Below are positions 29,430 to 36,561 of a DNA stretch of 36,561 nucleotides, in pieces. The DNA comes from Thermomonas sp. (GTDB lineage: Bacteria; Pseudomonadota; Gammaproteobacteria; Xanthomonadales; Xanthomonadaceae): assembly GCF_019104945.1 (NCBI RefSeq), contig NZ_JAHRWW010000013.1, positions 1 through 36,561 on the forward strand, given 5' to 3'. The first letter of the stretch is position 1, and each line of letters begins with the position of its first letter. The notes below the pieces were generated by a model that did no database searches, had not been told where the DNA came from, and saw nothing but the letters and a program-made list of their open reading frames with translations. A program made the position numbers and the translations under genes.

Positions 29430-31439
29430 ATGCATCACCCGTCTCTCCACGGCCTCAACCCGCCGCAACGCTCCGCCGTCCTCCACACCGAAGGCCCACT
29501 GCTGGTGTTGGCCGGTGCGGGCAGCGGAAAAACGCGGGTGATCGTTGAAAAAATCGCCCACCTCATTGGCACAGCCCGCTACCCAGCCAAACGCATCGCG
29601 GCGATTACCTTCACCAATAAATCCGCACGCGAAATGCGCGAACGCGTGGGCAAGCGCCTCAAAGGTGATGCGGCACAAGAGCTGACCATCTGCACCTTCC
29701 ATGCGCTGGGGCTGAAAATCGTGCAGATCGACCACGCCAAACTTGGCCTGCGCCGCGGCTTTTCGATTTTTGACGCCGACGATAGCAGCGCGCAAATCAA
29801 AGACCTGCTGCCGCACGGCAGTAAACCCGACGTGATCGACGCGATGAAGCAGCTTATTTCGCGCGCGAAAAACGCCGGGCTATCGCCCGAGCAGGCTACC
29901 GAGGCCGCAGGTTCCCCGCGTGAGCGCGAAGCCGCGGCGCTGTACACGCGCTATCAGCAGCGCCTATCTGCATTCAATGCCGTGGATTTTGACGACCTGA
30001 TTCGCCTACCGGTGCAGCTTTTAGAAAACGACATCGATGCGCGCGACGCTTGGCGCGAGCGCATCGGCTATCTTTTGGTGGACGAATGCCAAGACACCAA
30101 CGACGCGCAGTATCGGCTGCTAAAGGCCATTGCCGGTGACGCCGGGCAGTTCACCTGCGTGGGTGATGACGATCAAAGTATCTACGCTTGGCGCGGCGCG
30201 AATCCCGACAATCTTTTAGCGCTGGGCACCGACTATCCTGCGCTTGAAATCATCAAGCTGGAGCAAAACTACCGCTGCAGTAACCGCGTGCTGCGCAGCG
30301 CCAATGCGCTAATCGCCAACAACCCGCACGAACACCCAAAGACATTGTGGAGTGACGCTGCCGACGGTGAGCGCATCTGCGTATGGGAATGCCGCGACGC
30401 TGCTCATGAGGCCGATAAAGTCGCCGCTGAAATTCAGTTTGTGGCGCAAAAGGCCACACCGCCCAACGGTACCCCGCCGTGGGGTGAATTCTGCATTTTG
30501 TTTCGCGGCAACCACCAAAGTCGTGCGCTGGAAAAAGCCCTACAGCTGCTGCGCATTCCCTACCATCTCTCCGGCGGCACTGCCTTTTTGGATCGCGGCG
30601 AAGTCAAAGACGCGCTGGCGTGGCTGCGCCTTTTGGCTAACCCGGAAGACGACGCCGCCTTCCTGCGTGCGGTGCAATCGCCCAACCGTGGCGTAGGCGC
30701 GGGCACTTTGGCTAAATTGGGTGAGCTGGCCGCGCAGAAGCATCTTTCGCTGGCCCGCGCTGCCGAATCGATGGCCATCGCGCAGCAACTTCCGGCACGC
30801 GCCGCTAACGCGCTGCAGGGGTTTTCCAGCATCCTGCACGGCCTGCGCAGCGATGCCCACACGCTGCCCCCGGCCGAACTGGTGCGCAAACTCAACGAAC
30901 GCTCCGGCCTGCTCGCCGCGCTGCAGGCCAGCTGCAGCAATGAAGCCCAGTTCAAACAACGCCGCCGCAACTTAGACGAACTTGCCGACTGGTTCGATGG
31001 CCCCAAGACCTCCACCCCCGGCGAACTGGCCGCCGCGCTCGCCCTGCTCAGCCATGCCGACAAAGGCGATGCGGGCAACCAAGTGCGGCTGATGAGCATG
31101 CACGCCGCCAAGGGGCTAGAGTTCCGCTTCGTGTTTATTGTTGGCGTGGAAGACGGCAACCTGCCGCACGAAGCCAGCCTTGAAGAAGGCCGTCTCGATG
31201 AAGAGCGCCGCCTATTCTATGTGGGCATCACCCGCGCCAAGGAGCGGCTGTGGCTGTCCTATGCGAAAGAGGCGCAGCGCTGGGGCGATAAGCTTCGGCT
31301 TTCCCCCAGCCGCTTCATTGAAGAACTACCCAGTGCTGAACTGCAACGCGACGGCACCGACCCCGAGGCCGATGCCCAGCGTAAAGTAGAGCGCCGCAAC
31401 GCCAGCCTTGCGAATATCCGCGCCATGCTGGCCGACTAA
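29430..31439 (+). CDS. rep: ATP-dependent DNA helicase Rep
   Basis: Rep is an SF1A 3'-5' helicase that helps replication forks pass bound proteins. The 669-residue protein has the Q motif LNPPQRSAV, Walker A GAGSGKT (29-35), motif Ia TFTNKSAREM, Walker B LVDECQD (Asp218-Glu219), motif III GDDDQSIYAWRGA, motif IV EQNYR, motif V MHAAKGLEF and motif VI VGITRAKE. The segments GNHQSR and SGGTAFLDR point to Rep and not UvrD. The DECQD Cys replaces the usual Tyr. The start MHHPSLHGLNPPQ is slightly extended compared with E. coli. Confidence 0.94.
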   Translation: MHHPSLHGLNPPQRSAVLHTEGPLLVLAGAGSGKTRVIVEKIAHLIGTARYPAKRIAAITFTNKSAREMRERVGKRLKGDAAQELTICTFHALGLKIVQIDHAKLGLRRGFSIFDADDSSAQIKDLLPHGSKPDVIDAMKQLISRAKNAGLSPEQATEAAGSPREREAAALYTRYQQRLSAFNAVDFDDLIRLPVQLLENDIDARDAWRERIGYLLVDECQDTNDAQYRLLKAIAGDAGQFTCVGDDDQSIYAWRGANPDNLLALGTDYPALEIIKLEQNYRCSNRVLRSANALIANNPHEHPKTLWSDAADGERICVWECRDAAHEADKVAAEIQFVAQKATPPNGTPPWGEFCILFRGNHQSRALEKALQLLRIPYHLSGGTAFLDRGEVKDALAWLRLLANPEDDAAFLRAVQSPNRGVGAGTLAKLGELAAQKHLSLARAAESMAIAQQLPARAANALQGFSSILHGLRSDAHTLPPAELVRKLNERSGLLAALQASCSNEAQFKQRRRNLDELADWFDGPKTSTPGELAAALALLSHADKGDAGNQVRLMSMHAAKGLEFRFVFIVGVEDGNLPHEASLEEGRLDEERRLFYVGITRAKERLWLSYAKEAQRWGDKLRLSPSRFIEELPSAELQRDGTDPEADAQRKVERRNASLANIRAMLAD

Positions 31440-31469
31440 CCTTCCTGCCGTGCTCCAACGGAGACCCTT

Positions 31470-32303
31470 ATGCCCCGCCTGCTGCCCTTCGCCCTCGCCC
31501 TTCTCCTTTCTGCCTGCGCCAGCACCGGCATTCGGCCGCACACGGCGGCTTCGGAAGTGCGCGACATCCAAGATTTAGGCGTCATTGCCAGCGCCTTGGC
31601 TGAATCACCCAAGCGCACTCTGCTGGTGCTCGACATCGACGACACCCTGCTCACCTCCGATCACTTTTTCGGCAGTGATAAATGGTACGACTGGCAAAAA
31701 ACCCTACCTGCAGGTGACCCCGGCAAAGTGCCCTGCCTGTTCGACGTGATTTCACTCAATTACGAAACCGGCACCCAGCGCCCCACCCAGCCCAACGCCG
31801 CGCAGTTGGTCAACGCACTCAACGTCGATAAGCTGATGTTGACCTCGCGCAACCCGCTGTACCGTGGCGGCACCCAGCGCACCTTGCACGACAACGGTTT
31901 CACCCTGCCCGCGATGCTCGGCCAGCAGAACGACGGAAGCAGTTGGGATTTCCGCAAATCACCCGATGCCGCGCCGGTGCGCGTGGTGTACGACAACGGC
32001 ATTTTCATGACCACCGGGCAAGACAAGGGCAAGGCCCTGCTCAGCCTGCTGCAACGTCTAAAGCTGCACTACGACCGCGTGCTCTTGGTGGATGACGGCG
32101 AACGCAATATCACCCATATGCGTGACGCGCTGCAGGCCGCAGAGATCGACTACCTCGGCTTGCACTACACCCGCATCAGCAAGCAGATCAGCGAAGAAGA
32201 CGCCGCATCCGGCCGCAGCGGCTGGCAGGCGTGGCGCGCGCTACTGGCCACCAATTACCCAGAGCGCCTGCAGGCTTTTGAACGCGGACAGTGCAGCTAT
32301 TGA
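31470..32303 (+). CDS. HAD-type phosphatase-like lipoprotein (DUF2608)
   Basis: The 277-residue protein starts with a lipoprotein signal (lipobox LSAC, Cys16), so it is anchored in the cell envelope. HAD motifs follow: DIDDTLL (Asp55, Asp57), MLTSRN (motif II) and LLVDDGERN (motif IV), consistent with a DUF2608-type phosphohydrolase. The substrate is unknown. GGAG (31460-31463), 6 bases before the ATG, fixes the start. It lies 30 bases after rep and may be co-transcribed with it. Confidence 0.85.
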   Translation: MPRLLPFALALLLSACASTGIRPHTAASEVRDIQDLGVIASALAESPKRTLLVLDIDDTLLTSDHFFGSDKWYDWQKTLPAGDPGKVPCLFDVISLNYETGTQRPTQPNAAQLVNALNVDKLMLTSRNPLYRGGTQRTLHDNGFTLPAMLGQQNDGSSWDFRKSPDAAPVRVVYDNGIFMTTGQDKGKALLSLLQRLKLHYDRVLLVDDGERNITHMRDALQAAEIDYLGLHYTRISKQISEEDAASGRSGWQAWRALLATNYPERLQAFERGQCSY

Positions 32304-32317
32304 TATAAATCAATAAG

Positions 32318-32354
32318 TTAAGATAAATACATATACTATTGCATTAAGATAAAT
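32318..32354 (+). repeat. 11-bp direct repeat in an AT-rich island
   Basis: TTAAGATAAAT occurs at 32318-32328 and 32344-32354, in a stretch (32301-32355) far richer in A/T than anything else in the window. TATACT (32332-32337) lies between the copies. The copies could be regulator binding sites around a promoter. Confidence 0.6.
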
Positions 32355-32456
32355 CTCGCGTTACTCTGCGGCATCCGGCGCCATGCCGGAACCATGCCAC
32401 AACCGCAATGTCCTCCGGCTTCGCCGGACTTGAAGGAGACTTCGGTCTCCTTTTTT
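32344..32456 (+). ncRNA. Candidate small RNA with three hairpins
   Basis: A possible -10 (TATACT, 32332-32337) in an AT-rich island is followed by about 113 non-coding bases ending in a strong terminator. Two hairpins have the same stem TCCGGC/GCCGGA (32374-32390 and 32414-32428), and the third is the terminator (32433-32452). The base TCCTCC at 32411-32416 could pair with Shine-Dalgarno sequences. The region could instead be the 3' untranslated part of the upstream gene. Confidence 0.35.
32433..32456 (+). terminator. Rho-independent terminator with TTCG tetraloop
   Basis: AAGGAGAC (32433-32440) and GTCTCCTT (32445-32452) pair perfectly around TTCG, followed by further Ts to 32456. It ends the phosphatase-like gene transcript and/or the candidate small RNA. 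Confidence 0.9.
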
Positions 32457-32503
32457 CTTTGCCAAACTTGCATCCAGCCCGCAGGCCATGGACACTCCGC
32501 CCC

Positions 32504-33418
32504 ATGACCGCCGGGATCCGTTACCCGCTTGCCGCCTGCTTGCTAGCCTTTGCGCTGGCCCTGCTTGCTGCCTGCCAGCCCGCTCCCGATGGCGCGCCTA
32601 CGCGCAGCCAGCACGGGGCTACGGCCGTTCCCGAGGCCGCCGAGCGCCCGGTAGATGCGGTGTACTTCCTGCGCGACCGCTTGCTGGCCCGCGATGGCGC
32701 GGGGTTTGCCAAGATCGCTGTTCCGCCTGAGCTCTACGCGCCGCTTGAGACCGCGTGGAGTGCTGGCCGTAGCCGCTGGCCTTTGGATGAGCTGCCGCTG
32801 GATGCGCGCATTCCGCGCATGCTCGCCGCCCTGCAGGCGCCCAATGCCGACAAGGCCTTGATGAAAACCTTCAAGCGCCAATTTGCCGGAGCCGACGCCG
32901 ATATCGACCAAGCCGTTCGCACCCTTGTGGTGTTCGGCAGCGGCTATATCGAAAAAGACCCCAGTTATAACGACGAAGAACGCAAGCACACCGCGCAGGC
33001 CCTACATGCTATTGGCCGCTGGGCCGTAGCCGCGCCGCTGGCCGACCCCAAACGCGCGCAGCCATTTTTCTCCGCGCTGAGCGCTGCGGCGGTGCGCACC
33101 GGCATCGACGGCCGCGGTAAATGGCAGCCGTTTATCAGCCTTGGCATGACCCAAAGCCTGAACCGGCTATCGCCTTTTTTCGCCACGCTCATTGCCCAGC
33201 TGCGCGAGCAGTACGGCCTTGATATTGATGCCAGCCTGCGCAGCGTTCACGTCACCCTGCTGCAACAACTCGACGACCGCGCCACCTTGCGCCTGCAATA
33301 CACCCTTGCTGGGCAAGAGATCGACGCACTCTTGCCCGCTGTGCGTCTCCATAACCGCTGGTATCTAGAGGAGTATGTGCAGCGCGCGGAGCTTTCCGCC
33401 GCGGGCATCTCGCGTTAG
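32504..33418 (+). CDS. Lipoprotein of unknown function
   Basis: The 304-residue protein begins MTAGIRYPLAACLLAFALALLAAC split as a lipoprotein signal with lipobox LAAC (Cys24). The mature part is mostly helical with no motif I recognise; segments such as AWSAGRSRWPLDELPLDARIP and IEKDPSYNDEERKHTAQAL look like a conserved xanthomonad family of unknown role. The frame continues upstream to 32408, but that reading would cross the terminator hairpin, so the ATG at 32504 is preferred. The GAF-GGDEF-EAL gene follows 67 bases downstream. Confidence 0.82.
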   Translation: MTAGIRYPLAACLLAFALALLAACQPAPDGAPTRSQHGATAVPEAAERPVDAVYFLRDRLLARDGAGFAKIAVPPELYAPLETAWSAGRSRWPLDELPLDARIPRMLAALQAPNADKALMKTFKRQFAGADADIDQAVRTLVVFGSGYIEKDPSYNDEERKHTAQALHAIGRWAVAAPLADPKRAQPFFSALSAAAVRTGIDGRGKWQPFISLGMTQSLNRLSPFFATLIAQLREQYGLDIDASLRSVHVTLLQQLDDRATLRLQYTLAGQEIDALLPAVRLHNRWYLEEYVQRAELSAAGISR

Positions 33419-33485
33419 TCTGCACAGGTTGAGCCTGCAGGCGCCGCTGCTGCAGGAAATAGGTGAAATTCATCACAGGATGGCT

Positions 33486-36425
33486 ATGGCTCAGGACAAT
33501 GGTGGTCACGATAGCGAACAGACCGGCTTGGCAAATTTTGCCGGCGCGGGGCTATCGATCGTGGCGGCAACAGACCTGCGAAAAACCGCCGCCGCGCTGC
33601 TTACTGGGCTGAGCGATAACGGCCTTACGGCTACCGCCGTGGTCTGGACCGAGCTTGGTGAGCTGCTGTTTGAACCACCTAGTGCCGCCACCGCCGGAAA
33701 CACCCAAGTGGCCACCGCACTGTTTTCCGGGCGCCCACTGAAAGAAGCCTCGCTTCCCGACGCGCGCCTGCTCACACCCGAAGGGGCCAGCGTGGCCGAA
33801 GCCGCCTTACTTGCCCCCACCGGCCAGCTGCAGCAGCCTACGCCTAGCCAAGCGCGGCTGTTAGCGCTAGCGGCGCGCCGCCTGTCGGAACTGCTGTCTA
33901 TCCAACGTCTGCAGGCGGCCGTTCAAGACCTTGAGCAAGCCGAGCAGCTGCAGCATGCGCTGTTTGCCATCGCCGACATGGCCACCTCCGACCGCGACAT
34001 GCAAAGCCTGCTGCGCGGCCTGCACCAGATCGTCGGCAAGCTGATGTATGCGGAAAACTTCTTTATTTCGCTATACGACAAGTCGCGGCAAACCCTGCGC
34101 TTTATCTATTTCGTTGATGAAATGGATGACGGCATGTATTCGCCCGAGTTTGAAATCCCGGTGTCGCAGCTGGCCAATAGCGTGACGCTGGGCATTATTC
34201 GCCACGGTCGTGCGGTACACGGCTCTTCGGAGGAAATCGCGGCGCAGCTAGGGCTTTCAACAGTAAATACTGTGGGCACTCCTTCCGTCGATTTCATGGG
34301 TGTACCCATGCGCCGTGGTGGTGAAACCGTGGGTGCTCTGGTGGTGCAAAGCTATCGCGAAGGCATCTACTTCACCCAATCCGATCTTGCCGTCTTGGGT
34401 TTTGTGGCCGAACATGTACTCAATGCCGTGGAGCGTAAACGCGGCCAAGAAGAATTAGAACAACGTGTAGCCGACCGCACGCTGGAGCTTGCCAAGACCA
34501 ATATTCAGCTGCATGAGCAAATGCGCGAGCGCGAGCGCGATGCTCACCTCCAAGCCACGCTCTACAAAATTGCCGAACTGACCAACGCGCAAAAAAGCGA
34601 CGCCGAGTTCTACCAAGACCTGCATCGCGCAGTGTCTGAGGTGATCAACGCGGAAAATTTTTACATCGCCCTGCTTTCGGAAGACGGGAACCGTCTGCTG
34701 TTCCAATACTCCGTTGATGCGACTGATGAGATTCGCAGTGAGCGCCCCTTCGGCAAGGGGATGAGTGAATATGTCATCCGCAGCGGGCATACCGTTTTGA
34801 TCGACGCCGCAGGCGTGCGCGCACTGGTGACCAGTGGCGAAGTTGATGCCCAGCGCAATACCCAACCTGCTGCGTCTTGGCTGGGTGCACCGCTGCTAGG
34901 CAGCGCCGGCGCACTCGGCGTCGTCGTGGTACAGAGCTATCACGAGGATCGCCTGTATAGCAGCAAAGACGCCGATATCCTCACCTTCGTTTCGCATCAA
35001 ATCGCCAGCAGTTTGGAGCGCCGCAAACAAGCCGAGGCGCTGCGCAATCTCAATGCCGAACTGGAAGAACGCGTGCAGGTACGCACCCGCGAGCTGCGCC
35101 GAGAAATTAGCGTGCGTGAGGAAATCGAAGCCCAGCTCAAGCACCAGGTGATGCACGACCCACTCACCGGCCTGCCCAACCGCGTGTATTTGCGTGACCG
35201 GCTCGAGCGCGCACTCTCGGCGCACCAGCGTACCCCCGAAAAGCACCCATTTGCGCTGCTCTATCTCGATGTTGATCGCTTCAAGCTGTTCAACGACAGC
35301 CTTGGCCACCAAGCCGGCGACATTATCTTGGGCGAGTTCTCCAAGCGTCTGCTGGAATGCGTGCGCGGGCCGGATATCGTCTCGCGCCTATCGGGCGATG
35401 AATTTGCCATTTTGCTAGAAGACGGCTTGCAACCCGCCACCGCCAGCAAGATCGCGCAGCGCATCCAATCGCGCATGCAAGACCCTATCCAAGTGGGCGA
35501 CCGCACCGTGCAGGCCTCAGCCAGCATTGGTATTGCCGTGGGCCACCCGCGCTACCAAACCATCGACGAAATTCTGCACGATGCCGACGTGGCGCTGTAC
35601 CGCGCCAAGGCCGCCGGCCGACAGCGCTTCATGCTGTTTGACGAGGCCCAGCAAAACTCCGCCATGAATGTGCTGGAGCTGGAGCTGGAGCTGCGCAACG
35701 CACTGCATTCGGGTGAATTTCTCGCCTACTTCCAACCCATCGTGCAGTTGGATGATGCAGAAGTGGTGGGCTATGAGGCACTGATCCGCTGGCAGCACCC
35801 GCGCCGCGGCCTACTGACGCCGGGGGATTTCCTGCCCGTGGCAGAAGAAAGCGGCCTCATCGAGGCCATCGACTGGCATATGTACCGGCTTGCCTGCCTT
35901 GCGGGCAAAGATCTGGCGCAAAAGGGTGGCTTCATCACCATCAACATTTCTGCCCGCCACTTCCAATACGACGACTTCGACCAGCGCCTACTGGACCTGC
36001 TGGCAGAAACCGGCTTCAACCCCGCCCAGCTGCGTATCGAAGTCACCGAAGGCACCTTGCTGGCCGACCCTGACGCCGTTGCGCGCACTTTGGAGCGCCT
36101 GCAAAACGCGCTGATTGGGGCGGCGCTGGACGATTTCGGCACCGGCTTCTCATCGCTCAGCCACGTCCACCGTTTCCCGCTGAAAACCATCAAGATCGAC
36201 CGCTCGTTTATCCGCGACCTCGGCCAGCCCGATGAACGCCGCAGTCTGGCGATTATCGAGGCGGTCTTGAGTCTCGCTCGCTCGCTCAATCTCACCGTAG
36301 TGGCAGAGGGCGTGGAAACCGAAGCGCAGCGGAAAATCCTGCTGGGTTTGGGCTGCGTGCACGGGCAAGGCTATCTCTTCGGCAAGCCTTCCGCGCCCGA
36401 TCACTGGTTGGAATCGGCTGAATAA
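33486..36425 (+). CDS. GAF-GAF-GGDEF-EAL protein (c-di-GMP signalling)
   Basis: This 979-residue protein has an N-terminal region (1-145), a first GAF domain (about 150-320), a coiled coil (about 319-355), a second GAF domain (about 356-515), another coiled coil (512-553), a GGDEF domain (about 554-715) and an EAL domain (about 725-975). The cyclase motif is SGDEF (636-640), with an RxxD site (RGPD) five residues before it. EAL (764-766), NISARHF, EVTEG, DDFGTGFSS and KIDR are present, so phosphodiesterase activity is likely and cyclase activity possible. The ATG at 33486 has AGGA 5 bases upstream; an ATG at 33480 and a longer reading from 33375 overlapping the lipoprotein gene are less likely. 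Confidence 0.92.
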   Translation: MAQDNGGHDSEQTGLANFAGAGLSIVAATDLRKTAAALLTGLSDNGLTATAVVWTELGELLFEPPSAATAGNTQVATALFSGRPLKEASLPDARLLTPEGASVAEAALLAPTGQLQQPTPSQARLLALAARRLSELLSIQRLQAAVQDLEQAEQLQHALFAIADMATSDRDMQSLLRGLHQIVGKLMYAENFFISLYDKSRQTLRFIYFVDEMDDGMYSPEFEIPVSQLANSVTLGIIRHGRAVHGSSEEIAAQLGLSTVNTVGTPSVDFMGVPMRRGGETVGALVVQSYREGIYFTQSDLAVLGFVAEHVLNAVERKRGQEELEQRVADRTLELAKTNIQLHEQMRERERDAHLQATLYKIAELTNAQKSDAEFYQDLHRAVSEVINAENFYIALLSEDGNRLLFQYSVDATDEIRSERPFGKGMSEYVIRSGHTVLIDAAGVRALVTSGEVDAQRNTQPAASWLGAPLLGSAGALGVVVVQSYHEDRLYSSKDADILTFVSHQIASSLERRKQAEALRNLNAELEERVQVRTRELRREISVREEIEAQLKHQVMHDPLTGLPNRVYLRDRLERALSAHQRTPEKHPFALLYLDVDRFKLFNDSLGHQAGDIILGEFSKRLLECVRGPDIVSRLSGDEFAILLEDGLQPATASKIAQRIQSRMQDPIQVGDRTVQASASIGIAVGHPRYQTIDEILHDADVALYRAKAAGRQRFMLFDEAQQNSAMNVLELELELRNALHSGEFLAYFQPIVQLDDAEVVGYEALIRWQHPRRGLLTPGDFLPVAEESGLIEAIDWHMYRLACLAGKDLAQKGGFITINISARHFQYDDFDQRLLDLLAETGFNPAQLRIEVTEGTLLADPDAVARTLERLQNALIGAALDDFGTGFSSLSHVHRFPLKTIKIDRSFIRDLGQPDERRSLAIIEAVLSLARSLNLTVVAEGVETEAQRKILLGLGCVHGQGYLFGKPSAPDHWLESAE

Positions 36426-36448
36426 GGCCGTTTTCGGCGTTATTCGGC

Positions 36449-36461
36449 GATAATGACGGCA
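36449..36461 (+). promoter_or_regulatory. Probable -10 element directly upstream of the last gene
   Basis: GATAAT (36449-36454) ends 7 bases before the ATG at 36462, with no Shine-Dalgarno, as at other leaderless-like starts in the window. Confidence 0.4.
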
Positions 36462-36561
36462 ATGTCTAAGCCACACCCTCCCGCACAGGTTGGTCTGTTC
36501 GACCCACCGAACCCAGAAAACCCCGCCGCTGAGAGCGCTGCAGGCGGCCCGGCTGTACCCG
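36462..36561 (+). CDS. Start of an unidentified gene, cut by window edge
   Basis: The frame is open from the ATG to the edge and gives 33 residues: MSKPHPPAQVGLFDPPNPE, then an Ala/Gly/Pro-rich stretch. There is no signal peptide. The product cannot be identified from this N-terminal part. The -10-like GATAAT just upstream supports the start. Confidence 0.6.
   Translation, partial: MSKPHPPAQVGLFDPPNPENPAAESAAGGPAVP

Noticed and set aside
36426-36448. Possible terminator after the GAF-GGDEF-EAL gene
   Set aside because: Only a 3-4 bp GCCG/CGGC stem can form, and the T stretch is inside the loop.

Overview
The window looks like chromosomal DNA from a gammaproteobacterium of the Xanthomonadales (Lysobacteraceae-like). 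This is inferred from a fairly GC-rich, Ala/Arg-rich coding style, the block lptM-dapF-DUF484-xerC-hslV-hslU-dtd-rpoD, an HslV with an N-terminal propeptide, an AlgR-type regulator next to hemC, and many exported peptidases. No species is assigned. Coding density is high. I saw no insertion sequence, phage gene or CRISPR array. No stretch over 300 bases lacks a gene.

Layout. 1-5.3 kb: acetyl-CoA synthetase (minus strand, C-terminus cut by the window edge), an M13 metallopeptidase lipoprotein, a small exported EF-hand protein, and mutM diverging from it. 5.3-8.8 kb: an ECF sigma factor paired with a transmembrane Ser/Thr kinase carrying TPR-like repeats. 8.8-13.2 kb: two S9 serine peptidases, both with export signals. 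13.2-20.6 kb: housekeeping block of DUF454, lptM, dapF, DUF484, xerC, hslV, hslU, dtd and rpoD, then a CAU tRNA. 20.6-21.5 kb: a Phd/VapC toxin-antitoxin pair beside the tRNA. 21.5-26.5 kb: a PAS-GGDEF-EAL protein, a carboxylesterase, an AlgR-like regulator, hemC and a small probable outer-membrane protein. 26.6-31.4 kb: a WYL regulator overlapping a patatin-like phospholipase, a small membrane protein, thymidine kinase and the Rep helicase. 31.4-36.6 kb: a HAD-type lipoprotein, an AT-rich intergenic region that may encode a small RNA, an unknown lipoprotein, a GAF-GAF-GGDEF-EAL protein and the first codons of another gene.

How the genes fit together. The sigma/kinase pair matches the type of system in which the kinase phosphorylates a Thr in sigma region 2.2 in place of anti-sigma control; Thr55 sits at the expected place. 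The M13 and two S9 peptidases would form an extracytoplasmic peptide-degrading set. hslVU is preceded by a good sigma-32-type heat-shock promoter. The two GGDEF-EAL proteins point to c-di-GMP signalling.

The most unusual feature across the window is promoter architecture. At least eight genes have a -10-like hexamer ending only 6-7 bases before the ATG and lack a clear ribosome binding site, which suggests widespread leaderless transcription. Other points of interest are the tRNA-proximal toxin-antitoxin island with a perfect 22-bp palindrome, a thymidine kinase that has lost most zinc ligands, and the candidate small RNA near 32.4 kb.
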